Shown in pieces: positions 24,756 through 33,492 of a stretch of DNA of 64,000 bases (its first letter is position 1; each line of letters begins with the position of its first letter). Source of the DNA: Achromobacter aloeverae (GTDB lineage Bacteria; Pseudomonadota; Gammaproteobacteria; Burkholderiales; Burkholderiaceae_B); assembly GCF_004121055.1 (NCBI RefSeq), contig NZ_PYAL01000004.1:536781-600780 (forward strand), read 5' to 3'. A program made the position numbers and the translations under genes. The notes beneath the pieces are model-generated. The model was not told where the DNA came from. It was given only the letters and a program-made list of their open reading frames with translations, and did no database searches.

Positions 24756-25727
24756 TCAGTTCCGCCCCGTGTCGCCCTTGCGCAGCGAATGGGTCGTCAG
24801 CACCTCCAGCACCCGCCGCCGCTCGACGCCGGTAATTTCCGTGCGCACCACCGCCGTGGTGCGGCCACGGTGCATGACGCGGGAGCGGGCGCGCAGTTGT
24901 TCTCCTTCGCCCGGGCTGACGAAGCCCGCGGTCACGCTGCCGACCGGCCAGTCGCCCGGCAGGGCGGCCTGCGCCGTCGCCTGGGCGAAGGCCAGCAGGA
25001 CGCCGCCCTGCACATGGCCGACCCGGTTGCCCAGGTGGGCGCCATTGCGCAGCGTGCCGCTGGCGCCCTGCGCGGACGTCCGCGTGCGGAAACCCCAGAA
25101 GGCTTCCGAAAAATTCTCGATGCCGCCCGCGTGCAGGGCCTTGAGCGCCTGGGCATAGATGGCGGCGTCGCCTTCGTCCAGGCCGCCGGGCTCGGGCAGC
25201 GCCACGCCGGCCCAGTCCGCATCGGCCGGCAAGTCGATCGCGCGCAACACCGGCGCGCGGGTGCCGGCGGGCAGGTCCAGCACCATGAAGGTCCCGCTGC
25301 CCAGGGCGATTTCGCGCTCGCCGCTGCGTATGCTGACGCTGGCGATGGCCTGCTGCCCGGCCGTATCGCGCAGGAAACCATGGAAATGGCTCACCGCCCG
25401 CAAGGGGCCCTCGCAGGCGGCGCCGGTCAGTTGCAGTTGCAGATTGACGGTGGCCAGCCGGGTGTCCCGCTGCAAGGCCGCGCGGATGCTGGCGGCCAGC
25501 GCCAGGTCGGCCAGCACGTTCAGCCCGACCGGGTCGGCGCCGCCGTCCGCGCGCAGCGGCGCGCCCTTGATCGTGGTGATGCTGCCCGCCGGCGCCACAT
25601 GGTCGAAGGACACCGCAAGGAAGTTGCCGGGGAAATGGAAACCTTGCTCCCGTCCCAGGTGGATGGCATGCAGCACGCGGCGCAGGATGGGATGGTCGGC
25701 GGGGCGGGAGGAGGCGAGGGCGGTCAT
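24756..25727 (-). CDS. Double-hotdog acyl-CoA thioesterase family protein
   Basis: A 323-residue protein built from two hotdog-like halves. The first half (about 40-160) contains GGADPVGLNVLADLALAAS and LATVNLQLQLTG. The second (about 215-320) contains RNGAHLGNRVGHVQGGVLLA and ARSRVMHRGRTTAVVRTEIT. These are PaaI/TesB-type thioesterase features, and the protein probably hydrolyses or binds acyl-CoA esters. Substrate length is not predictable. It lies divergent from the peptide-binding protein gene, and its reading frame is clean and GC3-rich throughout. Confidence 0.75.
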   Translation of the reverse strand: MTALASSRPADHPILRRVLHAIHLGREQGFHFPGNFLAVSFDHVAPAGSITTIKGAPLRADGGADPVGLNVLADLALAASIRAALQRDTRLATVNLQLQLTGAACEGPLRAVSHFHGFLRDTAGQQAIASVSIRSGEREIALGSGTFMVLDLPAGTRAPVLRAIDLPADADWAGVALPEPGGLDEGDAAIYAQALKALHAGGIENFSEAFWGFRTRTSAQGASGTLRNGAHLGNRVGHVQGGVLLAFAQATAQAALPGDWPVGSVTAGFVSPGEGEQLRARSRVMHRGRTTAVVRTEITGVERRRVLEVLTTHSLRKGDTGRN

Positions 25728-26033
25728 GGACAGCGAAGCAACGGGGGCGACGGATGAGCGATGGAGGGGCGATTATCCAACGGGCGGCGCCGGCGCGCCA
25801 TGGCGGACGCCGTGGCGCGGCCATGCCGTGGCCACATGTTGGCTACGCGTTGGCTACACGTAGGCCGCGGCATGGCCGTCGGCCGGCCTTATGACGCCAG
25901 GCGATAAAAGTTCAGGTCCGATATATCGGCCTCCGATACAATCCCCCGCAAGTCGCCCGGCCGGCATGGCCCGGCAAGCCGGCGCGCGGGGATCTTGCGC
26001 GTACCGCCGGCATCGCTCTCCAGGAGAATCATC
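25728..26033. other. 306-bp divergent intergenic region with palindromic promoter element
   Basis: No gene is seen. Toward the binding-protein gene there is a 12-bp perfect palindrome CCGATATATCGG (25918-25929) next to a TACAAT -10-like box (25937-25942), a plausible repressor-controlled promoter. Further left GTTGGCTACGC/GTTGGCTACAC is directly repeated near 25838-25860. Confidence 0.5.
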
Positions 26034-27536
26034 ATGCGTAAACTCTGCGTGGCCGTGGCGCTTGCCGGCCTGTTCGCCAGCGGCGCCGCCGTGGCTCAAT
26101 CGACCCTGCGCATCGGCCTGCAGGACGATCCCGACGTGCTGGACCCGGTGCGGGCCCGTACCTTCGTCGGCCGCATCGTGTTCGCATCGTTGTGCGACAA
26201 GCTGGTCGATATCACGCCCGACCTGAAGATCGTGCCGCAGCTGGCCGAATCCTGGTCGAACAGCGCTGACGGCAAGACCCTGACCATGAAGCTGCGCAAG
26301 GGCGCCGTCTACCATGACGGCACGCCCATCGATGCCGCCTCGGTCAAGGCCAACCTGGATCGCGGCCGCACCTTGCCCGACAGCAACCGCAAGAGCGAGC
26401 TGGCCACGGTGGCCAGCATCGACGCGCCCGATGCGCAGACCGTGGTGATCCACCTGACCGAGCCCGACGCGTCGCTGCTGTCGCAGTTGTCGGATCGCGC
26501 GGGCATGATGATGTCGCCGGCTTCCTTCGACAAGGACCCGGGCGCCAAGCCGGTCTGTTCCGGTCCCTACCGCTTCAAGGAGCGCGTGCAGAACGACCGC
26601 ATCGTGCTGGAGAAATTCCCCCAGTACTGGGACGCCGCCGACTATCACTTCGACCGCGTGGTCTTCACGCCCATCCCGGACACTACCGTGCGCGTGAACA
26701 ACCTGCGCGCGGGCGACCTCGACATCATCGAACGCATGGCGCCCTCGGACGTCAAGGCCGTGAAGGATGACAAGAACCTGGTGCTGGCGCCGGTCGTGGG
26801 CCTGGGCTATCAGTCGTTCTCGATCAACCTGGCCAACGGCGCGCGCGCCAACCAGCCCGCCGGCAAGGACAAGCGCGTGCGCCAGGCGCTGGACCTGGCC
26901 ATCGACCGCGACGCCATCAACGAGGTGGTCGGCGAAGGCATGTTCCAGCCGGCTTTCCAGGGCTTCCCGCCCGCCAGCTTCGCCTACGACAAGAAGTTCG
27001 AGCGCAAGGGCCGCGACGTGAACAAGGCCAAGGAACTGCTGAAGGCGGCCGGCTACGACCGCGTGAAGCTGGAAATCACCTACGGCAACAACACCACCAA
27101 CCAGCAGATCTACGAACTGATCCAGGCCATGGGCGCGGAGGCGGGCTTCGATATCTCGCTCAAGCCGGTGGAGTTCGCATCGCTGCAATCCGCGCTGGCG
27201 CGCGGCGATTTCGAGGCCGGCCAAAGCGGTTGGTCGGGTCGCGTCGATCCCAGCGGCAACATCTTCCAATACGTCTCGACCAAGGGCAACCTGAACGATG
27301 GCCGCTACAGCAACGCCCAGGTGGACAAGCTGCTGACCGAGGCCCGCGCCGAATTCGATCCGGCCAAGCGCAAGGTCCTGTACGGCCAGGCTCAGGAAAT
27401 CCTGCGCGACGAAGACCCCATCATCTACCTGTACTACCTGCCGTGGACCTTCGCCCACAAGAAGAAGGTGCAGGGCTTCGTGGCGTATCCCGATGGCCTG
27501 ATCCGCCTGAAGGGCGTGACGATGGCCGCGAAGTAA
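26034..27536 (+). CDS. ABC transporter substrate-binding protein, peptide/glutathione type (SBP family 5)
   Basis: A 500-residue periplasmic binding protein. A signal peptide is cut near GAAVAQSTL. Cluster-C (DppA/GsiB-like) features follow: LRIGLQDDPDVLDPVRA, the LVDITPDLKIVPQLAESW region, YHDGTPIDAASVKANLDRG, and VRQALDLAIDRDAINEVVGE. It should capture oligopeptides, glutathione or related solutes. No permease or ATPase genes are adjacent, so it must use membrane components encoded elsewhere. CCAGGAG precedes the ATG. The following gamma-glutamyltransferase-family gene suggests a gamma-glutamyl peptide as ligand. Confidence 0.9.
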   Translation: MRKLCVAVALAGLFASGAAVAQSTLRIGLQDDPDVLDPVRARTFVGRIVFASLCDKLVDITPDLKIVPQLAESWSNSADGKTLTMKLRKGAVYHDGTPIDAASVKANLDRGRTLPDSNRKSELATVASIDAPDAQTVVIHLTEPDASLLSQLSDRAGMMMSPASFDKDPGAKPVCSGPYRFKERVQNDRIVLEKFPQYWDAADYHFDRVVFTPIPDTTVRVNNLRAGDLDIIERMAPSDVKAVKDDKNLVLAPVVGLGYQSFSINLANGARANQPAGKDKRVRQALDLAIDRDAINEVVGEGMFQPAFQGFPPASFAYDKKFERKGRDVNKAKELLKAAGYDRVKLEITYGNNTTNQQIYELIQAMGAEAGFDISLKPVEFASLQSALARGDFEAGQSGWSGRVDPSGNIFQYVSTKGNLNDGRYSNAQVDKLLTEARAEFDPAKRKVLYGQAQEILRDEDPIIYLYYLPWTFAHKKKVQGFVAYPDGLIRLKGVTMAAK

Positions 27537-27717
27537 TCGCCTTCGGGTCCGCGCGGTCCTTACCGACGTGGTCCCTGGGCATGGTCAGGCCGGGGGGCGT
27601 CCTGCTTGCCGGAGGGGCGCGCGGCGCGGGTCCTGATGCGGTCGCTTCGGCGCCGGGCCTCCCCGGTCCCTCTCTCATTCCGATCCGGCGCGCGTGCCGC
27701 GCCGAAGGTGGACCGCC

Positions 27718-29538
27718 ATGATGTTTACCACCCGTCCTGAAATCCTCGGCACGTTCGGCGTCGTCACGTCGACGCACTACCTGGCCACCGCCGCCGGCAT
27801 GGCGATGCTGGAACGCGGCGGCAACGCCTTCGACGCCTGTGTCGCCACGGCCTTCGTGCTGCAGGTGGTCGAGCCTCACCTGGTCGGCCCCGCGGGCGAG
27901 GTGCCCGGCGTGTTCTATTCCGCAAAGACCGGCAAGATCCAGGTCTTGTGCGGCCAGGGCGTGGCGCCGGCCGCCGCCACCATCGCGCATTTCCGCGCCC
28001 TGGGCCTGGACCTGATTCCCGGCAATGGCCTGCTGCCCGCCGTGGTGCCGGGCGCTTTCGACGCCTGGATGCTGATGCTGCGCGACCACGGCACCATGCG
28101 CCTGCGCGATGTGCTGGAACCGGCCATCTTCCATGCCGAAAGCGGCCATGCCCTGATGCCGCGCATCTCCAATACCATCGCCGGCCTGAAGGATTTCTTC
28201 GAGACCCACTGGCCTTCCACGGCGGAAATCTACCTGCCTGGTGGACAGGTGCCCGCCGCGCGCAAGCTCTTCCGCAACCCGCGGCTGGCGCAGACCTGGC
28301 GCCGCGTGCTGGCGCAGGCGGAAGCCGTCGGCGGCGATCGCGACCGCCAGATCCAGGCGGCGCGCGACGCCTTCTACCGGGGCTTCGTGGCCGACGCCAT
28401 CGACCGTTATTCCCGCCAGGCCGAAGTCATGGACGCCAGCGGCCGGCCCCATCGCGGCATCCTCACGGGCGATGACCTGGCGCGCTGGTCGGCCAGCTAC
28501 GAAGATCCCGTCACCTTGGACTACGGCGGGGGCGAGCATCGCTATACGGTCGCCAAGGCGGGCGCCTGGAGCCAGGGCCCGGTTTTCCTGCAGACGCTGG
28601 CCTTGCTCAAGCATGCGGACCTGGCCGCCGAGGGTCCGAACAGCGCGGCCTTCGTCCACCGGCTGACCGAGGCGATGAAGCTTGCCTTCGCCGATCGCGA
28701 GGCCTACTACGGCGATCCGGATTTCGTCGACGTGCCGTTGGCGCAGCTGTTGTCCGAGGCATACAACGGACCGCGCCGTGCCCTGATCGGCGAGCGCGCG
28801 TCGCTGGACCTGTCGCCCGGCACGGTGCCGGGCTACGAGGCGCAACGGGCGCGGGTCATGGATACCTTGAACCGCCTGTCGCGCGTCACGGAGATCGGCG
28901 CTGCCGGCAACGAGCCGACGCTGGCGGAGATGCGCGCCGCCGGGACGGTCAAGCGCGGCGACACGACCCATGTGGATGTGATCGATCGCTGGGGCAACAT
29001 GGTGTCGTGCACGCCGTCGGGCGGCTGGTTCCAGTCGTCGCCGGTCATCCCCGAACTGGGGTTCGGCCTGACCACGCGGGCCCAGATGTTCTGGCTGGAA
29101 GAGGGTCTGCCCGGCACATTGGCGCCCGGCAAGCGGCCGCGCACCACGCTGACGCCCACGCTGGCCCTGCGCGATGGCCGGCCGTACATGGTGTTCGGCA
29201 CGCCCGGTGGCGACCAGCAGGAGCAATGGCAGCTGCTGCTGTTCCTGCGCCACGTGCACCATGGCTTGAACTTGCAGGAAGCCATCGACATGCCGATGTC
29301 CCATACCCTCCATTTCCCCAGCTCGTTCTACCCGCGCGATCGCAAGCCGGGCCACCTGGCGCTGGAGGAGAGCTTCGGCCGCGAAGTGATAGACGGCCTG
29401 CGCGCCCGCGGGCATGCCATCGAGGAAGTGCCGGCCTGGTCAGTCGGCCGCTTGACGGCCGCGTCCCTGGACGAGGACGGCATCATGCACGCCGCCGCGA
29501 CGCCGCGCCTGATGCAGGCCTACGCCGCGGGTCGCTGA
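27718..29538 (+). CDS. Gamma-glutamyltransferase family protein
   Basis: A 606-residue Ntn-hydrolase of the gamma-glutamyltransferase family. The N-terminal block ASTHYLATAAGMAMLERGGN-type region (here TSTHYLATAAGMAMLERGGN) and AVVPGAFDAWMLML are typical. The autoprocessing site is GDTTHVDVID with nucleophile Thr416, followed by the GGDQQEQ and RPRTTLTPTL blocks of the small subunit. No signal peptide is present, so it is probably cytoplasmic, unlike classical GGT. It may cleave gamma-glutamyl compounds taken up through the preceding binding protein. Start at the first of two adjacent ATGs, preceded by GAAGGTGG. Confidence 0.88.
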   Translation: MMFTTRPEILGTFGVVTSTHYLATAAGMAMLERGGNAFDACVATAFVLQVVEPHLVGPAGEVPGVFYSAKTGKIQVLCGQGVAPAAATIAHFRALGLDLIPGNGLLPAVVPGAFDAWMLMLRDHGTMRLRDVLEPAIFHAESGHALMPRISNTIAGLKDFFETHWPSTAEIYLPGGQVPAARKLFRNPRLAQTWRRVLAQAEAVGGDRDRQIQAARDAFYRGFVADAIDRYSRQAEVMDASGRPHRGILTGDDLARWSASYEDPVTLDYGGGEHRYTVAKAGAWSQGPVFLQTLALLKHADLAAEGPNSAAFVHRLTEAMKLAFADREAYYGDPDFVDVPLAQLLSEAYNGPRRALIGERASLDLSPGTVPGYEAQRARVMDTLNRLSRVTEIGAAGNEPTLAEMRAAGTVKRGDTTHVDVIDRWGNMVSCTPSGGWFQSSPVIPELGFGLTTRAQMFWLEEGLPGTLAPGKRPRTTLTPTLALRDGRPYMVFGTPGGDQQEQWQLLLFLRHVHHGLNLQEAIDMPMSHTLHFPSSFYPRDRKPGHLALEESFGREVIDGLRARGHAIEEVPAWSVGRLTAASLDEDGIMHAAATPRLMQAYAAGR

Positions 29539-29622
29539 GACCGCGAGGGGCTCCCGGGCCAAGCCTGCGCTGGCTCACGGGTCTGCGGTCTGTGGCCTAG
29601 GCCCCAGGGCCTCCGGCCCCGG

Positions 29623-29686
29623 CCCCCAGCCCCCAGCCCCCAGCCCCCAGCCCCAGCCCCAGCCCCAGCCCCAGCCCCAGCCCCAG
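29623..29686. repeat. (CCCCCAG)4(CCCCAG)6 minisatellite
   Basis: Four 7-bp units CCCCCAG from 29623 are followed by six 6-bp units CCCCAG up to 29686. The array lies between the gamma-glutamyltransferase gene and the convergent thioesterase gene. Confidence 0.95.
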
Positions 29687-29700
29687 CCCCGGGCCCAAGG

Positions 29701-29777
29701 ACCCCGGACCCCGGACCCCGGACCCCGGACCCCGGACCCAGGACCCAGGACCCAGGACCCAGGACCCAGGACCCGGG
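29701..29777. repeat. (ACCCCGG)5(ACCCAGG)5 minisatellite
   Basis: Five perfect 7-bp units ACCCCGG (29701-29735) run directly into five perfect units ACCCAGG (29736-29770) and one ACCCGGG. The array ends 9 bp before the stop codon of the thioesterase gene. Confidence 0.95.
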
Positions 29778-29786
29778 CCCACGCCG

Positions 29787-30272
29787 TTACGGTTCACGCC
29801 GCGACCCGTCGTGTCGGGGCGGCCGTGCCCGCGTCATTTCACCCGGCGGGCAAGCCCAGGTGCTGACCACCTGGGCCACCGGGTCGCCGCCGCGCGGCGA
29901 CAGCAGGACTTCGCCGGCGCACAGCCTGCCGGTCTTCAGCAGCCGGGCGTCGGCAAGGACCTCGCCGCCCGGACACCCGCGCAGAAAGTTGATGGTCAGG
30001 CTGGCGGTCACCGCGCGGCTGTTGCCGGTGGCTCCCACCACCGCCGCATACAGCGCGACATCGGCCAGCGCCATCAGCATCGGGCCGGCCACGATACCGC
30101 CCAAACGCTGGTGCGTCGGATTCTCCGGCAGGACGGCGCGCGCCGTCCCGTGGCCGATCGCCTCGATGCGGATGCCCAGCACCTCGGAAAAAGGATGGTG
30201 CGACGCCATCAACTGAAGGAAGTCCGGCAGGGCGATGGCGGCGGGGCGATCCGTGGCGGGCGCAGGGTTCAT
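29787..30272 (-). CDS. PaaI-type hotdog thioesterase
   Basis: A 161-residue single hotdog-fold protein of the PaaI thioesterase family. The signature is THQRLGGIVAGPMLMALADV with the usual Gly-rich turn, followed by VTASLTINFLRGCPGGEVLA. It should hydrolyse acyl- or aryl-CoA esters. The ATG at 30272 overlaps the stop of the upstream TetR gene in the form ATGA and is preceded by GGAG, so the two genes are translationally coupled. The TetR protein is the likely regulator of this unit. Confidence 0.85.
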   Translation of the reverse strand: MNPAPATDRPAAIALPDFLQLMASHHPFSEVLGIRIEAIGHGTARAVLPENPTHQRLGGIVAGPMLMALADVALYAAVVGATGNSRAVTASLTINFLRGCPGGEVLADARLLKTGRLCAGEVLLSPRGGDPVAQVVSTWACPPGEMTRARPPRHDGSRREP

Positions 30273-31153
30273 AAGGATTTCTCCAGGGTGCGGCAATAGT
30301 CGTCGAGCAAGGCTTCAGGCGTCCGCGCCCATGGCGCGGTGGAAGCCGGCGTGGCGGAACCGGCGGAAGAAACCGCCCCCGCGTAAGAGACCGGAGCGAT
30401 GGAACGGTGAGAGCCAGCCGAACCGGCGGAGCCAGGCGACCTGGCCGGACTGGCCGAACCGGCTGGACTGGCTGGACTGGCGGAACTGGCGGAACTGGCG
30501 GAACTGGCGGGTGTCGGCGCAGCGTGCCCCGCTGGCGAAGCGCCCGCGGGCGCTTCCTCCGGTGGCAGGGACGCGAGCGACCGCAGCCGCCCGGTATGCC
30601 GCAGCAACAACAGGCCGCTCAAATAGGTGAACATCTGCACGCGGCCCAGGGCGACGTCCGCGCCGGGCCGTGTCCGCGCCAGCCCGTCGCCCAGGAGCGC
30701 CACGCACGCCGCCAGGCGCGTATTCAGGCCGCGGTCCAGTTCCGCCCCCAGCCCGCGCGGCGCCAATCCCTGGAAAAGATAGAAGCCCAGCGACAGTTCG
30801 GCCGGCCGGGCGCCGTAATAGTCATAAAACGCCCATGCCACCGCGCGCGCGGCCCCGGCGTCCGGCGCGCTGGCCAGCGCCTGGGCAAGATGGCCGCGCA
30901 GCGTATCCAGCGATGCCTCCAGCAAGGCCGCATACAAGGCTTCCTTGCTGCCGAACCAGGGATAGATCGCGCCGGTGGTGCAACCGGCCTCCCGCGCAAT
31001 GGCGCGCAGGCTGGCCTGGGCCAGCCCTTCGCGTGCGAAAACCCGCTGCGCCGCCTCCAGGATCAAGGCGCGCCGGGCGGCCGCCACCCGTTCAGCATGG
31101 CTGGATCGAGCACCTTCGGATTGCAGGGCGGGTCCGGGAGGTAATTCGGGCAT
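30269..31153 (-). CDS. TetR/AcrR-family regulator with repeat-rich C-terminus
   Basis: A TetR-type repressor of about 294 residues. The N-terminal helix-turn-helix is clear (LILEAAQRVFAREGLAQASL, then IAREAGCTTGAIYPWFGSKE), followed by a helical ligand domain to about residue 205. Beyond it lies an unusual Ser/Ala/Pro/Gly-rich tail of about 70 residues derived from 9-bp repeats, then a helical end (ALLDDYCRTLEKSL). TetR proteins are normally 190-220 residues. The ATG at 31153 is the first good start; an upstream TTG would only add low-complexity sequence. It probably autoregulates with the coupled thioesterase. Confidence 0.85.
   Translation of the reverse strand: MPELPPGPALQSEGARSSHAERVAAARRALILEAAQRVFAREGLAQASLRAIAREAGCTTGAIYPWFGSKEALYAALLEASLDTLRGHLAQALASAPDAGAARAVAWAFYDYYGARPAELSLGFYLFQGLAPRGLGAELDRGLNTRLAACVALLGDGLARTRPGADVALGRVQMFTYLSGLLLLRHTGRLRSLASLPPEEAPAGASPAGHAAPTPASSASSASSASPASPAGSASPARSPGSAGSAGSHRSIAPVSYAGAVSSAGSATPASTAPWARTPEALLDDYCRTLEKSL
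30447..30509. repeat. 9-bp tandem repeats inside the TetR gene
   Basis: Seven 9-bp units of the type GGACTGGCG/GAACTGGCG run in tandem, the last three identical. They keep frame and encode the Ser/Ala/Pro-rich tail of the TetR protein. Confidence 0.9.
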
Positions 31154-31531
31154 AGGACGGGGCGGGAGGGGGGCGGGGCGCCTCAAGGATGCGTTGCGAG
31201 AAAATGACGCCGAAATCAAGAAATAACAGCGTTATGTTGCAACGCCAGCGCGGAACACGTCAAATGGCTTCCGCAGGTTGCGTAGCAATTGATCAGCTCG
31301 TACCAGAGCGTGACAAGGGTTTGCCCGGGGGCATGTAACCTGACGGCATGTTGTTGTTGTATGTACCCAACACGGTGTCGTGCAAACCCGTCGTTTTTAG
31401 GGGGTGAGCGTAGCCAGCCCCCCGGATTTTTGATGCAATAGCGTCAACTTCCCTTCGCGGAGTTAGGGGGGCGGCAGGCTGGTTTGCTGGATTGCTGCTC
31501 TTGTCACTCAAATCAACGGAGATTTCTTCAA
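31154..31531. other. 378-bp divergent promoter region between TetR and porin genes
   Basis: No gene is supported. The region has lower G+C than its surroundings and must hold the strong porin promoter. A possible one is TTGCGT (31278-31283)-N17-TACCAG (31301-31306), which would give a long leader of over 200 bases. A palindrome near the TetR side is listed separately. Confidence 0.5.
31223..31235. promoter_or_regulatory. Small palindrome ATAAC-N3-GTTAT upstream of tetR
   Basis: The arms ATAAC and GTTAT are separated by AGC, 70 bp upstream of the TetR start. Symmetric sites of this size are typical of TetR autoregulation, but the assignment rests on position alone. Confidence 0.3.
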
Positions 31532-32698
31532 ATGAAAAAGACTCTGCTCGCTGCCGCCCTGCTCGCCGGTTTTGCCGGTGCTGCTCAGGCAGAAACGTCG
31601 GTGACCCTGTACGGGATCCTCGACACCGGTATTGGCTACCAACAAATCAAGGGTCTGAACGGCGCCGATAAGTCCTCCAAGTTCGGCTTGGCCAATGGCG
31701 TGCAAAACGGCTCCCGTTGGGGTCTGCGTGGTAGCGAAGACCTGGGTGACGGCCTGCGCGCTGTGTTCAACCTGGAATCGGGCTTCAGCTCGGCTGACGG
31801 CCAATCGGCCCAAGGCAGCCGCCTGTTCGGTCGTCAAGCCACCGTCGGTCTGGCCAGCAACTCCTGGGGCCAACTGGACTTCGGTCGCCAAACCAACGTC
31901 GCTTCGAAGTTCTTCGGCTCGATCGATCCGTTCGCTGAAGGCTTCAACATGGCCAACATCGGTACGGCTTTCAGCTCGTCGAACACCACCCGTTACGACA
32001 ACCTGATCCTGTATCAAACCCCCGTGTTCAGCGGCTTCCAGGCTGGCGTCGGCTACTCGTTCAACGTGGACGATACCAACACCGCCCAGACCGGCTTCGA
32101 AACCGATCGCAACCAACGTGGCATCACCACCGGTGTGCGTTACGTCAACGGCCCGATCAACATCGCCGCCGCCTACGACCAGCTGAACCGTTCGAACGGC
32201 GTGGCTGATAGCGCCACCAACGGCACCGGCGACAAGATCCGCGCCTGGTTGGTCGGTGGTTCGTACGACTTCGAAGTTGTGAAGCTGTCCTTGGCCTACG
32301 GTCAAACCCGCGACGGCTGGATCCAGGCCTCGTCGGTCTTCGGTCCCTTCTCCGGCACCTCGCTGGACAGCAGCCGCTCGCTGCCGGGCAACCTGACCAC
32401 CAACGCCTATCGTGACGGCCTGAAGGTCAACTCGTACATGGTCGGCCTGTCGGCCCCGATCGGCGGCGCCACCAGCGTCTTCGGTTCGTGGCTGCGCATG
32501 GACCCGAACAGCGACAAGTACTACCTGGCTGCCGACAACGGCAACGACAAGACCACCAACGTGTACTCGATCGGCGCGACCTACGACCTGTCGAAGCGCA
32601 CCAACCTGTACGGTGTGGTTTCGTACGCTCAGGACTACGCCTTCGTGGACGGCCTGAAGTCGACCATGGCGGTTGTCGGTATCCGTCACCGCTTCTAA
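31532..32698 (+). CDS. General outer-membrane porin (Bordetella porin family)
   Basis: A 388-residue precursor of a trimeric 16-strand porin. The signal peptide MKKTLLAAALLAGFAGAAQA is followed by the mature start ETSVTLYGILDTGIGYQ. Typical blocks are SRWGLRGSEDLGDGLRAVFN and LFGRQATVGL, with a C-terminal aromatic residue (GIRHRF) for BAM recognition. It allows passive entry of small hydrophilic solutes. Codon use is less GC3-extreme and more uniform than in neighbours, as expected for a very highly expressed gene. In Bordetella the main porin gene also lies just before nuoA, which supports the genus call. Confidence 0.95.
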   Translation: MKKTLLAAALLAGFAGAAQAETSVTLYGILDTGIGYQQIKGLNGADKSSKFGLANGVQNGSRWGLRGSEDLGDGLRAVFNLESGFSSADGQSAQGSRLFGRQATVGLASNSWGQLDFGRQTNVASKFFGSIDPFAEGFNMANIGTAFSSSNTTRYDNLILYQTPVFSGFQAGVGYSFNVDDTNTAQTGFETDRNQRGITTGVRYVNGPINIAAAYDQLNRSNGVADSATNGTGDKIRAWLVGGSYDFEVVKLSLAYGQTRDGWIQASSVFGPFSGTSLDSSRSLPGNLTTNAYRDGLKVNSYMVGLSAPIGGATSVFGSWLRMDPNSDKYYLAADNGNDKTTNVYSIGATYDLSKRTNLYGVVSYAQDYAFVDGLKSTMAVVGIRHRF

Positions 32699-33096
32699 TC
32701 GAACGCAAGACGGGCAACCGTCCTTGTTCGAGGCGCGCCGGCCTGCCGGCGCGCCAGGAAATGCCAGGCAGCGTGCAAGCGCTGCCTTTGAAAGCCATCC
32801 TCGCGGATGGCTTTTTTATTGCCTTTTTCCTTTCCTGATTTTTCCCTGGCAGTATTCGCCGATTCATTCCCCGCCATATCCTCGCCGCATTTATCCGGGC
32901 GCTTTGCGACGCCCGTCCGCTGTGAACCACGCGGCGCGGTACAATGCCCGCGCTACAAGATACGCAGCGGGGGCAGCGGTTTTGCAGCGTCGTGGCTGGC
33001 TCTCGCTCTTATATAAGACGAGCTACAGAGTTCAGCCGGAAGTAACGGTCAAAATGCTACAATCCAAAGGTTTGTGCATATGACGGACGCGCCAAA
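32699..33096. other. 398-bp gap between porin and nuoA: hairpins, terminator, nuo promoter region
   Basis: No gene is seen. A 11-bp perfect hairpin (32732-32742 with 32745-32755), a second hairpin GGCAGCG/CGCTGCC (about 32767-32786) and the terminator follow the porin in a row. Further right lie TACAAT boxes at 32940-32945 and 33058-33063 that may belong to nuo promoters. No tRNA could be folded here. Confidence 0.5.
32791..32818 (+). terminator. Intrinsic terminator of the porin gene
   Basis: A perfect stem AAAGCCATCC / GGATGGCTTT with a TCGC loop is followed by a T-rich run. It is the best-formed intrinsic terminator in this half of the window. Confidence 0.9.
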
Positions 33097-33456
33097 ATGA
33101 ACCTGCAAGAATATTTCCCCGTTCTGCTCTTTATCGTCGTGGCGACGGGTATAGGCTTTGCGCTGCTCACCGCAGGCTCGCTGCTTGGCCCCCGCCGCCC
33201 GTACGCGGAAAAACTCGCTCCCTACGAGTGCGGCTTCGAGGCTTTCGAAGACGCCCGCATGAAGTTCGACGTGCGTTACTACCTCGTCGCCATCCTTTTC
33301 ATCCTGTTCGACCTCGAGATCGCCTTCCTGTTCCCCTGGGCCATCGCGCACGGCGCGGTCGGCATGGTGGGTTTCTGGACAGTCATGATTTTCCTGGCCG
33401 TGCTGACGGTGGGTTTCATTTACGAATGGAAGAAGGGCGCGCTCGACTGGGAGTAA
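33097..33456 (+). CDS. nuoA: NADH-quinone oxidoreductase subunit A
   Basis: A 119-residue membrane subunit of complex I with three transmembrane helices. The conserved loop [20 protein letters not shown] lies between helices 1 and 2, followed by [14 protein letters not shown]. It forms part of the quinone-site region at the junction of the arms. It opens the nuo operon, with nuoB beginning 37 bp later. Confidence 0.97.
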   Translation: MNLQEYFPVLLFIVVATGIGFALLTAGSLLGPRRPYAEKLAPYECGFEAFEDARMKFDVRYYLVAILFILFDLEIAFLFPWAIAHGAVGMVGFWTVMIFLAVLTVGFIYEWKKGALDWE

Positions 33457-33492
33457 TCCTCCCTCGTCCCGATCACGCTAGCTGAGACGAAT

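Noticed and set aside
29623..29777. A CRISPR array
   Set aside because: Repeats are 6-7 bp, directly adjacent and without spacers.
31293..31511. A 72-codon minus-strand frame upstream of the porin
   Set aside because: It covers the porin promoter region, has no ribosome site and no recognisable family.
32880..33090. A tRNA gene before nuoA, as in several beta-proteobacteria
   Set aside because: No cloverleaf arms or T-loop sequence could be found there.
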